The notes below the pieces were generated by a model that saw nothing but the letters and a program-made list of their open reading frames with translations, did no database searches and was not told the DNA's origin. A stretch of DNA of 64,000 bases from a bacterium 1XD42-54 (GTDB lineage Bacteria; Bacillota; Clostridia; Lachnospirales; Lachnospiraceae). Where the stretch lies: contig RAZH01000003.1 of the NCBI GenBank assembly GCA_003612585.1, positions 226,968-290,967 of the forward strand. The letters run 5' to 3'. Of the stretch, positions 1 through 8,366 are shown in pieces. Both the position numbers and the translations under genes were made by a program. Within the stretch, counting starts at the first letter, position 1, and each line of letters begins with the position of its first letter.

Positions 1-366
1 CCCAAGATGTGCCGCTGCATAGGCGGCTGAAGTAGAGCCGATGTCACCGCGCTTCACATCGCCGATCACAACAAGCCCTTTCTCTTTACAGTAATCAACG
101 GTCTTTTTAAATGCCTGAAGCCCAGGTATGCCAAACTGTTCATACATCGCAATCTGCGGCTTTACAGCCGGAATCAAATCACAAGTTTCATCTACAATCG
201 CCTTGTTAAACTGCCAGATCGCTTCCGCCGCCCCTTCCAGCGTCTCTCCATACTCTGCAAACGCTTCTTTTACAATCGGTTCTGGCACAAAACCCATCAT
301 TGGATCTAGGCCTACCACAATCGGTGCATTCGTTTTTTTCATGTTTTCAATTAATTTCTGTATCAT
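1..366 (-). CDS. pyrF: Orotidine 5'-phosphate decarboxylase, N-terminal part (runs off the window)
   Basis: Last step of de novo UMP synthesis: decarboxylation of OMP in the cytoplasm. The 122 codons seen start MIQKLIENMKK and carry the family landmarks VVGLDPMMGF near residue 20 and IGDVKRGDIGSTSAAYA near residue 105. The second holds the catalytic Asp-x-Lys-x-x-Asp signature of the long (about 300 aa) PyrF type used by Clostridia. The ATG at 364-366 is preceded by a purine-rich stretch (GGAGGACAG) at normal distance. The 3' end lies outside the window. It is transcribed in the same direction as the glycosyltransferase upstream, 60 bp away, but nothing links the functions. Confidence 0.93.
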   Translation of the reverse strand, partial: MIQKLIENMKKTNAPIVVGLDPMMGFVPEPIVKEAFAEYGETLEGAAEAIWQFNKAIVDETCDLIPAVKPQIAMYEQFGIPGLQAFKKTVDYCKEKGLVVIGDVKRGDIGSTSAAYAAAHLG

Positions 367-426
367 AACTGTCCTCCGTTTTGTTTCTAATCGAATTTTC
401 TGTTGTATTGTTATTATTGCTTTATT

Positions 427-1233
427 TTATGTTTTACATCTTTTTCTTTTATTCAATGTACCCTGTACATACGCTCTCCCATATTTCCACAGACCGTTTA
501 CCGCATAGGTGCAGAACAAAATGGCAGCGCCAATAACTGAAAAACCTGCATACCGGTACGCCCGGTACGTCATCTCTGCGGATTTCAACTTATTGCCCGA
601 TTTTCCGTCTGACGTCAGCCGATATTTCAAAAGGGGCTCATTTATCGCTGCTGCCCACCTGTATTTTTTTAAAATCCCAAGCCATGCAATGTAATCCTCA
701 TGGCTGTCCTCGTGTTGCATCGGAAACTCCCGCGCCACATCGGTTCTTACTAAAACAGAAGAACAGTTAATGCAGTTGTGCAACAAAAGCATCCGGTACG
801 TGATATGCTCTGAAACCCCGATTACGCGCCCGGTTCCTTTTCCTTCCGGCGTTATCAGCTCTCTCCCCGTCGCACACAGTACCACCTGCCCGTCCTTCAT
901 CCTGGCAAGCTGCTTTGTCAGCTTGTCCTTTTCCCACCAGTCATCTGCGTCCAAAAATGCAACATATACGCCGCGTGCCAGGGAAACACCACGATTCCTT
1001 GTCGCCGCTGCTCCAAGGTTTTTCTCGTTTTTCAGATAACGAATCCTTGGTTCCCTGCGATACGTTTCCATAATTGCATCCAGATCATCTGGCGAACAGT
1101 CATTCAGAACAAGAACCTCCAATGCCACATCCTGTATCAGCGCAGAATCAATCGCATGACAGATCGTCTCTGCACAACCATACGCAGGAATAATTACAGA
1201 TACAAGTACGTCATCCTGCTCCTTATTTCCCAT
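427..1233 (-). CDS. Family 2 glycosyltransferase
   Basis: Transfers a sugar from a nucleotide-sugar donor, probably to a surface-glycan intermediate on the cytoplasmic face of the membrane. It is 268 aa with a GT-A fold. The N-terminus VSVIIPAYGCAETI is the classic family 2 nucleotide-binding start, LVLNDCSPDD follows, and LDADDWW near residue 95 is the metal-binding DxD motif. A hydrophobic stretch close to the C-terminus (about residues 225-250) could be one membrane anchor. The start overlaps the 3' end of the sugar transferase by 11 bp, so the two are almost certainly translated from one mRNA. The acceptor and the sugar cannot be read from sequence. Confidence 0.88.
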   Translation of the reverse strand: MGNKEQDDVLVSVIIPAYGCAETICHAIDSALIQDVALEVLVLNDCSPDDLDAIMETYRREPRIRYLKNEKNLGAAATRNRGVSLARGVYVAFLDADDWWEKDKLTKQLARMKDGQVVLCATGRELITPEGKGTGRVIGVSEHITYRMLLLHNCINCSSVLVRTDVAREFPMQHEDSHEDYIAWLGILKKYRWAAAINEPLLKYRLTSDGKSGNKLKSAEMTYRAYRYAGFSVIGAAILFCTYAVNGLWKYGRAYVQGTLNKRKRCKT

Positions 1234-2743
1234 AAGCTGACCTCTTTTGTTTCTTCCTATTCACAGATTTTTTCTGATCTGTCTCCTGTTTTTTAATACA
1301 GACAGGGGGTTCTTCTTCGTTCCCCGACTTTTCTTTCTCGAAAACGGCATCCCCGGCTTCTGTCTGCACAGTCGTATTCACAGAAGCCGCGGTTTTCTGC
1401 CACTGCTCTACACCCTCGGTATTTTCTTTCTGAAACAGAATTTTTACCGTTGTCGCAATGAGCTGCAAATCAAGAACAAAGGAATAATTTTCTATATAGG
1501 TCAAATCCAGCTTCAGCTTATCATACGGGGTCGTGTTATATTTGCCGTATACCTGTGCATAACCGGTCAGTCCTGCTTTTACCTTCAGGCGATAAGAAAA
1601 CTCCGGAATTTCTTTTGCATATTCCGCCGCAATCTCGGGACGCTCCGGCCTTGGCCCGACAAGCGACATATCTCCTTTTATAATGTTCAGAAACTGAGGC
1701 AGCTCATCAAAATGTATGTTGCGCAATACTTTTCCTACCGGAGTCACCCGGCTGTCACCCTTCATGGCCAACCTTGCTCCCTGCTTTTCTGAATCCACAC
1801 GCATACTGCGGAACTTGTAAACCATAAATATCTTTCCGTCCTTGGTCAACCGCTCCTGCTTGTAAAATACTGGGCCACCATCATACGCTTTGATCAAAAC
1901 CGCGATCAGCAAAAAGACCGGTGACAGAACTGCAAACATGAAAGTAGAACAAATCACATCAAAAATGCGTTTGATCACCTGCTTTTCCACCGTCAGTCCG
2001 CAATTTCGGAATAACAGAAGCGGTGTATCAAACATGTGAATTTTCTCCGAACTCATAATCATAATATCGGATATTTTGGGCTGACAGTAACAGCGCTTAT
2101 TATTCTCAAAACAGTATTTCAAAAAGACATTCCGATCATGTGAAGGAATATCTCCAATCACAATGGCCTGATATTTTAAAATTTCTTCTTTGATCCGCTC
2201 CACGCCTTCCTGCAGGCAAATCGTTCCGGAAATAAGATACTTGTCTTTACGGCTCTCCATTTTTTTAATCAGCGCCTTTGGACTGAATTTTCCATAAATG
2301 AGGAGCACCTCATGCGGCGGATAGATCCAGGAATAGATTACGCGCATAAAAAATACCCACAGAATCACTGCCGCCAGATTAAACGCCGTTACGCGCAGCA
2401 TTGGCTCCACATACTGCAAAAAACGCCAGCGCCCGATCAATGCGAGCTGAAGATATGCCACGATATTCACCAGAAGCACTGAAAAAATCTGTGACAACAA
2501 AACATCCAGCACCCGCTGATACCCGACTTTAAAAGCTGAAAAAAGCTTGGAAATCAAAATCACCATCAGCGCGTAAAGAACAATCAATGCCCAGTGCCCC
2601 CAATAACCGTATCTTCTTCCGATAATCTCTTTTACATGATATTCATGAAACCATGCATATGCGAACGCGCCTGCCTGAATCGCCACAATCGAAACAGACG
2701 CCAGGAACATAATCAACCGTTTATAACGTTCTCTTCTTCTCAC
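1223..2743 (-). CDS. Polyprenyl-phosphate sugar-1-phosphate transferase (exopolysaccharide initiating enzyme)
   Basis: Starts a surface glycan by moving a sugar-1-phosphate from its UDP donor onto undecaprenyl phosphate. The N-terminal half has several membrane segments of the WbaP/WcaJ type. The C-terminal bacterial sugar transferase domain begins at KRIFDVICSTFMFAVLSP and includes YKFRSMR, DELPQFLNIIKGDMSLVGPRP and LTGYAQVYGK. I place the start at the GTG at 2741-2743 (VRRRERYKRL), because GAGGAG lies 8 bases upstream. Any earlier start would sit on top of a good promoter whose -10 is at 2772-2777. From GTG the protein is 506 aa. It overlaps the downstream glycosyltransferase. The acidic and lysine-rich C-terminal tail of about 60 residues is not part of the domain. 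Confidence 0.9.
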   Translation of the reverse strand: MRRRERYKRLIMFLASVSIVAIQAGAFAYAWFHEYHVKEIIGRRYGYWGHWALIVLYALMVILISKLFSAFKVGYQRVLDVLLSQIFSVLLVNIVAYLQLALIGRWRFLQYVEPMLRVTAFNLAAVILWVFFMRVIYSWIYPPHEVLLIYGKFSPKALIKKMESRKDKYLISGTICLQEGVERIKEEILKYQAIVIGDIPSHDRNVFLKYCFENNKRCYCQPKISDIMIMSSEKIHMFDTPLLLFRNCGLTVEKQVIKRIFDVICSTFMFAVLSPVFLLIAVLIKAYDGGPVFYKQERLTKDGKIFMVYKFRSMRVDSEKQGARLAMKGDSRVTPVGKVLRNIHFDELPQFLNIIKGDMSLVGPRPERPEIAAEYAKEIPEFSYRLKVKAGLTGYAQVYGKYNTTPYDKLKLDLTYIENYSFVLDLQLIATTVKILFQKENTEGVEQWQKTAASVNTTVQTEAGDAVFEKEKSGNEEEPPVCIKKQETDQKKSVNRKKQKRSAYGK

Positions 2744-2771
2744 TCTGCTCCACTCCTCTTTGGTTTCAATT

Positions 2772-2800
2772 ATTATAGAACACTTCTTAAAAAATAACAA
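2772..2800 (-). promoter_or_regulatory. Sigma-A type promoter of the sugar transferase / glycosyltransferase operon
   Basis: On the minus strand, TTGTTA (2795-2800) is separated by exactly 17 bp from a perfect TATAAT (2772-2777). The predicted transcription start, near 2765, is about 20 bp upstream of the GTG start at 2743. Confidence 0.6.
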
Positions 2801-2892
2801 CTACAAAGGGGGTTTTTATCTGAAAGAAAGAGTGCAGAAAAATTATACTATTTGTTTAGAAAAATCTTAAGATTTTTTCTCCTTTCCCTTGC

Positions 2893-2921
2893 TTGCATTC
2901 TTCCCCCTCACTGGCTATAAT
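2893..2921 (+). promoter_or_regulatory. Sigma-A type promoter of the L,D-transpeptidase gene
   Basis: TTGCAT (2893-2898), a 17-bp spacer and a perfect TATAAT (2916-2921), followed by a leader of about 65 bases and GGGGAGG just before the ATG at 2991. Confidence 0.65.
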
Positions 2922-2990
2922 GAGAAAAAGAAATATCTGTCAGGGGTAGAAATTTGTGGTTCTGCCCTTCAGCAATAAGGGGAGGAAATT

Positions 2991-4748
2991 ATGCGACTTA
3001 AGAAAATGATTTCAGCGTTCTGTCTCGCAGTGGGGCTTACTCTGGCTGTTCCCGCAATATCCGCAACATTGGGTATGCCGGATACACTGTCGACCGTATC
3101 TGCAGCAGAGGGTTGGAATACAGATGAGAACGGTACCTATTATATGCAGGGTGATTCACGTCTGCTCGGCTTTCAGGACAACATCGGGGGGGCCTCATAC
3201 TACTTTGACCAAAACGGGTACCGCGTTGATGGACCGGTTCAGATGGGCTCCAGCGTCTATCTCTTCCATCCGGAAAACGGAAAACTCTGTACCGGTTTAT
3301 CCGGACTGAAACAGATCGGCTCAGACACCAGTACACTCTACTATTTTACAAGTGGAAGAGACGGTCGTATTTCTACAAAGAAATGGATTAAGACCAAAAG
3401 TAAGTACTATTACGCAAATGAAAAAGGAGAGATAAAGCTCGGAACAATCAAAGTTGGCAAAAAACTTTACCATATTACCCGTTCCGGTCGCCTTACTTCA
3501 TACAAACGTTCATCTTACGACCAGAAATACTACTATGCCACCTCAAAAGGTGTTCTGAAGACAGGCCTTCAAAAAATAAAGAATAAAAATTATTATTTCA
3601 ACACAAAGACCGGTGCCCGACAGACTGGAAAGGTCAAGATCGGTAAATACACGTACTATTTCAGCACCAAAGACGGGGCATCGAGAACCGGCTGGATCAA
3701 AGGAAACGGCAAATATTACTACTACAGTTCCAGCGGACGAAAGTCGACCGGTTTCAAGACAATCAATAAAAAGAGATATTATCTGGATCCGGAGAACGAT
3801 GGCGCAAGAGTACAAAGTAGTTGGAAAAAAATCGGTAAGTATTACTACTATTTTAACAGCAAAGGAGTCATTCAGACCGGATTATTCAAAGTTGACAACA
3901 AACTGTACTATGCCAACTCAAAGGGTATCCGCAAAACAGGATGGCAGACCATATCCGGACGCAAATACTACATGGATAAAAAGACCGGAGCCGCCAAGAC
4001 AGGATGGTTCACCTACAGCGGTAAAAAGTATTACCTCAATCCGGTGAAATCCTCTTCCACCTATGGAGCTGCTAAAACCGATTTCGTTAAGATTTCAGGC
4101 AAATGGTACTATTTCAATGAAAACGGCACCATGCGGACCGGTTGGCTTACCCACAAAGCAAAGTTCTACTATTTTGACAAGAGTACTGGCCAAATGTACA
4201 CTGGTGTTCATGTGATTGATGGTAACAAATACGATTTTGGAACCAGTGGTGCATATAGCAAACCACTCAGTGGTGCATGGCGAGTTGAAGTGAACCGTAA
4301 GAAATGTTTTGTAGTCGTATACCGTGGTGACACACCGCTTAGAGCTTTTGTATGTTCCACTGCACGCGACCGTGTCAGTACACCAACAGGTACATTCCAA
4401 ATTCTTGATAAACTACGTTGGCATACGTTAAACGGCCCTACGTATGGACAATTTTGTTCCCATATTACCAGTGATATTTTGTTCCATTCTGTACCTTCCG
4501 TCGTAAATGCCCGTCCTTATGACAACCATACGTTGAATGCTTCTGCCTACAACAAATTAGGGACTCCGGCATCAGCAGGATGTATCCGTTTAACTGTTGG
4601 TCATGCAAAATGGTTGTATGACAATGTTCCGGTAGGCAGTAAGGTAGTCATCAGCGACAGCATCGTTGCACCGAAAGATGTAAAAATCGAAACAGTGAAA
4701 CCGATTCCGCTTACTCAGAATTATGACCCGACGGATCCATACGCATAA
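2991..4748 (+). CDS. Secreted L,D-transpeptidase (YkuD) with cell-wall-binding repeats
   Basis: Predicted to be exported, bind the wall and form 3-3 peptidoglycan cross-links or attach proteins to the wall. It is 585 aa. Residues 1-39 are a signal peptide (MRLKKMISAFCLAVGLTLAV, then AxA-like sites). Residues about 40-430 are some 17 short Tyr- and Gly-rich repeats of the choline/glucan-binding type, such as GKYYYYSSSGRKSTG and GKWYYFNENGTMRTGW. Residues about 430-560 form the YkuD domain. Its catalytic signature is HSVP followed by SAGCIRL, with Cys531 as nucleophile and Arg533 next to it. It is monocistronic, with its own promoter and a strong terminator. It lies divergent from a surface-glycan operon, which fits an envelope role. 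The wall ligand is unknown. Confidence 0.9.
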   Translation: MRLKKMISAFCLAVGLTLAVPAISATLGMPDTLSTVSAAEGWNTDENGTYYMQGDSRLLGFQDNIGGASYYFDQNGYRVDGPVQMGSSVYLFHPENGKLCTGLSGLKQIGSDTSTLYYFTSGRDGRISTKKWIKTKSKYYYANEKGEIKLGTIKVGKKLYHITRSGRLTSYKRSSYDQKYYYATSKGVLKTGLQKIKNKNYYFNTKTGARQTGKVKIGKYTYYFSTKDGASRTGWIKGNGKYYYYSSSGRKSTGFKTINKKRYYLDPENDGARVQSSWKKIGKYYYYFNSKGVIQTGLFKVDNKLYYANSKGIRKTGWQTISGRKYYMDKKTGAAKTGWFTYSGKKYYLNPVKSSSTYGAAKTDFVKISGKWYYFNENGTMRTGWLTHKAKFYYFDKSTGQMYTGVHVIDGNKYDFGTSGAYSKPLSGAWRVEVNRKKCFVVVYRGDTPLRAFVCSTARDRVSTPTGTFQILDKLRWHTLNGPTYGQFCSHITSDILFHSVPSVVNARPYDNHTLNASAYNKLGTPASAGCIRLTVGHAKWLYDNVPVGSKVVISDSIVAPKDVKIETVKPIPLTQNYDPTDPYA

Positions 4749-4800
4749 AATATAAACCTAAAAATTAATCAAAAAATATTTAAAAGAAAACACTACGAAA

Positions 4801-4840
4801 AAATGTCTGTTCTGAAAATCACAGGACAGACATTTTTTAT
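4801..4840 (+). terminator. Rho-independent terminator of the L,D-transpeptidase gene
   Basis: Arm 4801-4814 pairs with 4822-4835: AAATGTCTGT against ACAGACATTT is perfect, and four more inner pairs include one G-T. The loop is 7 bases and TTTTTTAT follows. Confidence 0.85.
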
Positions 4841-4847
4841 TGAAAAC

Positions 4848-4899
4848 CTAAAATAAAAAATGTCAGGATGTATGATTTTTAATCATCACCCCAACATTT
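4848..4899 (-). terminator. Rho-independent terminator after the HPr-type gene
   Basis: On the minus strand a long hairpin (4899 down to 4858) has outer pairs AAATGT/ACATTT, a middle section with some G-U pairs and an inner ATGATT/AATCAT. It is followed by a T-rich run (TTTATTT). It would end the leftward cdaA-cdaR-HPr transcript. Confidence 0.65.
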
Positions 4900-4950
4900 G
4901 TTTTAGATCTCCTCTATTTAAGGTAAATAAGGAAACTTCTGCTGCTTTGG

Positions 4951-5208
4951 TCAGACCGCTGTCTCAATAAATGCCGCGATATGCTCAGCAGCCTCCTGCT
5001 CATCGACACCAGCGCACACCAGAACAATCTCATCCTCCTGCTGCACACAGGCACTCAAAATACTGAGCAGGCTCTTTGCATTAAACTCTTTGTCACGAAA
5101 CCGAAATATAATCCTGGACTCGAATTTCTGTGCCTTTTTACACAGTTCTCCGGCTGGTCGCATATGCAGCCCAGCGAGGCTTTTTACTGTCATCTTTCTC
5201 TCTATCAA
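4951..5208 (-). CDS. HPr-family phosphocarrier protein
   Basis: 85-aa small phosphocarrier of the sugar phosphotransferase system. GLHMRPAGEL contains His15, the residue phosphorylated by enzyme I. NAKSLLSIL contains Ser46, the HPr-kinase site used in carbon catabolite control. Having His15 separates it from Crh, which lacks that histidine. It differs from textbook HPr by Met rather than Ala after the histidine. The gene starts one base after the cdaR stop codon and so is very likely translated from the cdaA-cdaR mRNA. That is an unusual neighbour, because glmM normally follows cdaR. Whether this is the cell's main HPr or a second copy cannot be told here. Confidence 0.88.
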   Translation of the reverse strand: MIERKMTVKSLAGLHMRPAGELCKKAQKFESRIIFRFRDKEFNAKSLLSILSACVQQEDEIVLVCAGVDEQEAAEHIAAFIETAV

Positions 5209-5209
5209 G

Positions 5210-6517
5210 CTATTTTCCCGCCTCTTTGTTATTGGTGTCGACTGGCTGCTCGGCTGCAGTTACTACCAGCTTCACATCAGAAACCAGCTCATAGCCTTCC
5301 GGCAATTCGATCTCCACCGGAATCTCATACGTATCTGGAACTGAACAGACTCCCAAATCAATTTTTGCTTTAATATCGCTTACTTTAATCGTACCTGAAC
5401 CGTTTGTTCCATGAACCACGACTGTAAGCACATCTGCCGGTGAAAACGACAAATTCACATTCTCCGGACGATTTCTTACCTCAAGACTGGACAGAGGCAA
5501 CATCAATGTCTGCTCTCCTGACTTCTCAATTTTAACAGATACAGTCACAGTAGGATCAGAATCTTTGACAAGCCGGATTCCTTCCATCTCTGACAGCGTT
5601 TCTGTCAGATCAAAATCCTGTGTAAATCCTTCTGTTGCTCCTTCTACAGAAATAACTTCTTTTAATGTAAGCTTTCCTCCGAGCGCCTCCAACGCTTCCT
5701 CCGTACCAACCAAATTTACCTCAGCCGGTATAGTTGCCAGCCCTGTATAACGATAACCAGTCGCAGACGTTCCCGTTACCGGCACCACCAGCGGTACACC
5801 GTTCATCACACGCCACAGCACAACGTCAACCATAATCGTATTTTCTGAGAGCAATACCCCATCAGCATCCTTAATCTGCAAACGGCTCATCTGCGTTGAC
5901 GTAAAGGCCTCTCCATTTTTATCTATAATCTTGAGTTTCGATGCAAGCCTCTGATCTGCATTAATTCGGTTTACTTTAATCTCTGCCACCACCTGGTTAA
6001 TCCGGTTCAACATACTCTCCGGCCCTGCAATCAGCACAGTTTTCCCCTGCACGACTTCTGTTTTACCAACCTCATAGCCTTTTTCCGGATCGCCTGAAAC
6101 AGAAACGTTCACCACAAACTCACTCTGCTTTCTCTGTTCCAGTTTCACTTTCATAGACGGCGGCGAAACTTCTATATCATCCCATGAGACCGCAGGATTG
6201 CTGCAGATCACCGTAAGTGGAACGGAACCCATCTCATTCAGATTTTCCATATCAGCAAGCACCGTAAAATCATCGCGAGTCAGGCTGTTCAGTATCCGGC
6301 GTCGTTCCGTTACTTTCAATATGACAGTTTCATCAGAGATAATATCAAAAGCCTTGTCGATCTCCGTCACACTGTCTTCATTCATTAACTGAATCCCTAC
6401 CTGAAACAGCCTGGACTTCGTCGGGTTGTCAATATTCATAACAAGAAGCCAGATTAAAAATGCCACAACCAGAGACAAAAGTTTAAGACTCAGGTTGCCG
6501 GTCCATTTATGCTTCAT
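5210..6517 (-). CDS. cdaR: YbbR-domain protein CdaR, regulator of the diadenylate cyclase
   Basis: Membrane-anchored extracellular protein that binds and modulates CdaA. It is 435 aa: a short cytoplasmic N-terminus (MKHKWTGNLSLK), one transmembrane segment (LLSLVVAFLIWLLVMNI) and then four YbbR repeats, with repeated patterns such as VNVSVSGDPEKGYEVGKTEV and VVPVTGTSATGYRYTG. I chose the ATG at 6515-6517 because GGAAAGG precedes it. An upstream in-frame start would extend far into cdaA and gives a sequence unlike the family. The start overlaps the cdaA stop by 11 bp, the usual cdaA-cdaR coupling. Confidence 0.92.
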   Translation of the reverse strand: MKHKWTGNLSLKLLSLVVAFLIWLLVMNIDNPTKSRLFQVGIQLMNEDSVTEIDKAFDIISDETVILKVTERRRILNSLTRDDFTVLADMENLNEMGSVPLTVICSNPAVSWDDIEVSPPSMKVKLEQRKQSEFVVNVSVSGDPEKGYEVGKTEVVQGKTVLIAGPESMLNRINQVVAEIKVNRINADQRLASKLKIIDKNGEAFTSTQMSRLQIKDADGVLLSENTIMVDVVLWRVMNGVPLVVPVTGTSATGYRYTGLATIPAEVNLVGTEEALEALGGKLTLKEVISVEGATEGFTQDFDLTETLSEMEGIRLVKDSDPTVTVSVKIEKSGEQTLMLPLSSLEVRNRPENVNLSFSPADVLTVVVHGTNGSGTIKVSDIKAKIDLGVCSVPDTYEIPVEIELPEGYELVSDVKLVVTAAEQPVDTNNKEAGK

Positions 6518-7385
6518 TTTTATTCCAACCTTTCCAGAATTTGAATTTCTTTTGACCCACTGACTTATTCTGCAAAATGACAAGCTGCTCCTTCAAAACC
6601 TCAGAAGGTACGCCGCGCATCAGTTCTCCCTTATAGGCAATGGAGATTTTACCGGTCTCTTCTGATACGATCACAGTCAGCGAATCCGTCACCTCACTGA
6701 TACCAACCCCCGCTCTATGCCTTGTACCTAGCTCTTTGCTCAGCATCATATTGTCAGAAAGCGGCAGATAACAGGTCGCAGAAGTAATGCGGTTGCCCTT
6801 GATAATTACTGCTCCGTCATGCAATGGCGTATTATGCTCAAAAATATTAATCAGAAGCTGGCTCGTAACAACAGAATCCAGGGTAATACCGGTCCGCTCA
6901 TACTCATCCAGGCGGATATCCTGTTCAATCACAATCAGCGCTCCCGTCTTTGCCTTGCTCATCTCAGACGATGCCTTGACGATTTCATTCAACGTCTTGT
7001 CACTGAAGCGTTCTGAAACCTCTCTGTCTGAATCAATAAGCGGAAACAGAGAAGAAACAATCCTCTTTTCTCCGATCTGTTCCAGTGCCCGGCGCAGTTC
7101 AGGCTGAAAAATAACAAGCGCAGCTATAATCGCAACATCAATCGCGGAACTTACGATAAACTTCAGCGTGTCCATCCGTAAAATATACACAAGAGACACA
7201 CAACAGACTAAAACTACCATTCCTTTTAAGAGTGTCCACGCTTTGGTATTTTTAATCCACAGAAGAACATTGTATACAAGCAAAGCCAAAATGAGTATTT
7301 CCAGTATGTTCGTAAGCGTCAGATCTTCAATCGGGTCAAGAAACAATTTCATGTATGTATTCACCCATACCTTTATTGAGCTCAT
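6507..7385 (-). CDS. cdaA: Diadenylate cyclase CdaA (c-di-AMP synthase)
   Basis: Makes cyclic di-AMP from two ATP. This messenger controls potassium and osmolyte transport and wall homeostasis. It is 292 aa from the ATG at 7383-7385, which is preceded by GGGAGAAGG. Three membrane helices fill the first 95 residues. The DAC domain then shows the two catalytic motifs, DGA (in PLHDGAVIIKGNRI) and RHR (in GTRHRAGVGISE). Length and layout match CdaA rather than DisA or CdaS. It sits between a ComF-type gene and cdaR, all leftward; the usual third gene, glmM, is replaced by an HPr gene. Confidence 0.95.
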   Translation of the reverse strand: MSSIKVWVNTYMKLFLDPIEDLTLTNILEILILALLVYNVLLWIKNTKAWTLLKGMVVLVCCVSLVYILRMDTLKFIVSSAIDVAIIAALVIFQPELRRALEQIGEKRIVSSLFPLIDSDREVSERFSDKTLNEIVKASSEMSKAKTGALIVIEQDIRLDEYERTGITLDSVVTSQLLINIFEHNTPLHDGAVIIKGNRITSATCYLPLSDNMMLSKELGTRHRAGVGISEVTDSLTVIVSEETGKISIAYKGELMRGVPSEVLKEQLVILQNKSVGQKKFKFWKGWNKNEA

Positions 7386-7452
7386 TCTGCCTTCTCCCTT
7401 CTTCACGTTATTTGAAGTTTATTATATCACATCTTTTCTTCCGTGCATACTG

Positions 7453-8283
7453 TCATTTTCCTTTTCCGATGCATAAAACAACAAAAAAAATCTGCTTTAC
7501 CCCTGCTCGTTTCAAAACATCCGCAATCTCATCCAGCGTACTCCCTGTCGTGTAAACATCATCCACAAGCAAAACGCGGGCAAATTGTTTCTGGCATTCT
7601 TCCGATACAGCAAAACACCCTTTCAGATTTTTCCTGCGATCTTTACGGCTCAGCATTTTTTGTTCGGAATGCATCCGCGTACAACGCAAAACATTCTTCT
7701 CTGCACGAATTCCGGTAAGACGACTGATTTCTTCCGCCAAAAGCTCTGCCTGGTTATAACCTCTGCAGCGTTTTTTCCTTCGGTGCATCGGAACCGGTAT
7801 CAGTATCTCCGGTCTCCATACAGAAAGAACTGTCTGCAATACGCCCGTCATTTCCTTCGCATAAAAAGACAGATAGTCTCTTCTGTTCTGTCTTTTCATC
7901 CGGTACACGGATCGCCGCAGACTGCCTGTATAAGTAAACGCTGCAATTCCTCTGTCAAAGATATGCGCATATTTCCTGCAATCGTCGCAATATTCCTTCT
8001 CATTGGAAACAACCGGCTTTCCACACTTCATACAGACAGGTCCCAGAATTCTCGGCAGCCTTGCATCGCACTGCGGACAGCATCCATCCTCCAGCCTGCC
8101 AAGAAGCGCGTCACAGCAGACACATCTCGGCGGATATAAAAGCTTCTGAATGATCCGCAGTACTTGATTTACCCCAGTAAACATCTGCAATATCGTTTTG
8201 TTTTGAAGTATTTTCTGACATTTCTTGTTTTTCCCCTCAGAAATTCTGATCTTTTTCAAATATTTCCCCTGGTCTCTCCCCAA
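7453..8283 (-). CDS. ComF-family phosphoribosyltransferase-like protein
   Basis: Relative of ComF, which is needed for DNA uptake in naturally competent bacteria; its function in Clostridia is unproven. After about 45 residues comes a zinc-binding N-terminal module with three Cys pairs: CVCC, CCPQC, and CMKCGKP followed by CDDC. Then comes a type I phosphoribosyltransferase fold with IPVPMHRRKKRCRGYNQ and the PRPP loop VLLVDDVYTTGSTL. The start is uncertain. The longest frame starts with TTG at 8283; a TTG at 8259 has AGGGG at better spacing. A start near MFTGVNQVLR (residue 34) would best match family length but has no visible ribosome binding site. It lies 83 bp downstream of recD2. Confidence 0.85.
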   Translation of the reverse strand: MGRDQGKYLKKIRISEGKNKKCQKILQNKTILQMFTGVNQVLRIIQKLLYPPRCVCCDALLGRLEDGCCPQCDARLPRILGPVCMKCGKPVVSNEKEYCDDCRKYAHIFDRGIAAFTYTGSLRRSVYRMKRQNRRDYLSFYAKEMTGVLQTVLSVWRPEILIPVPMHRRKKRCRGYNQAELLAEEISRLTGIRAEKNVLRCTRMHSEQKMLSRKDRRKNLKGCFAVSEECQKQFARVLLVDDVYTTGSTLDEIADVLKRAGVKQIFFVVLCIGKGK

Positions 8284-8366
8284 AATTCAAGATTCCAGCT
8301 ATCATCCCGTCTGTTACCCGCATCATGATCCGGGCGCTTTTTCTTTTGTCCCTCATATGATTTCTA

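Noticed and set aside
5030-5373. Rightward frames opposite HPr and cdaR
   Set aside because: Antisense to clear genes, no promoter or ribosome binding site.
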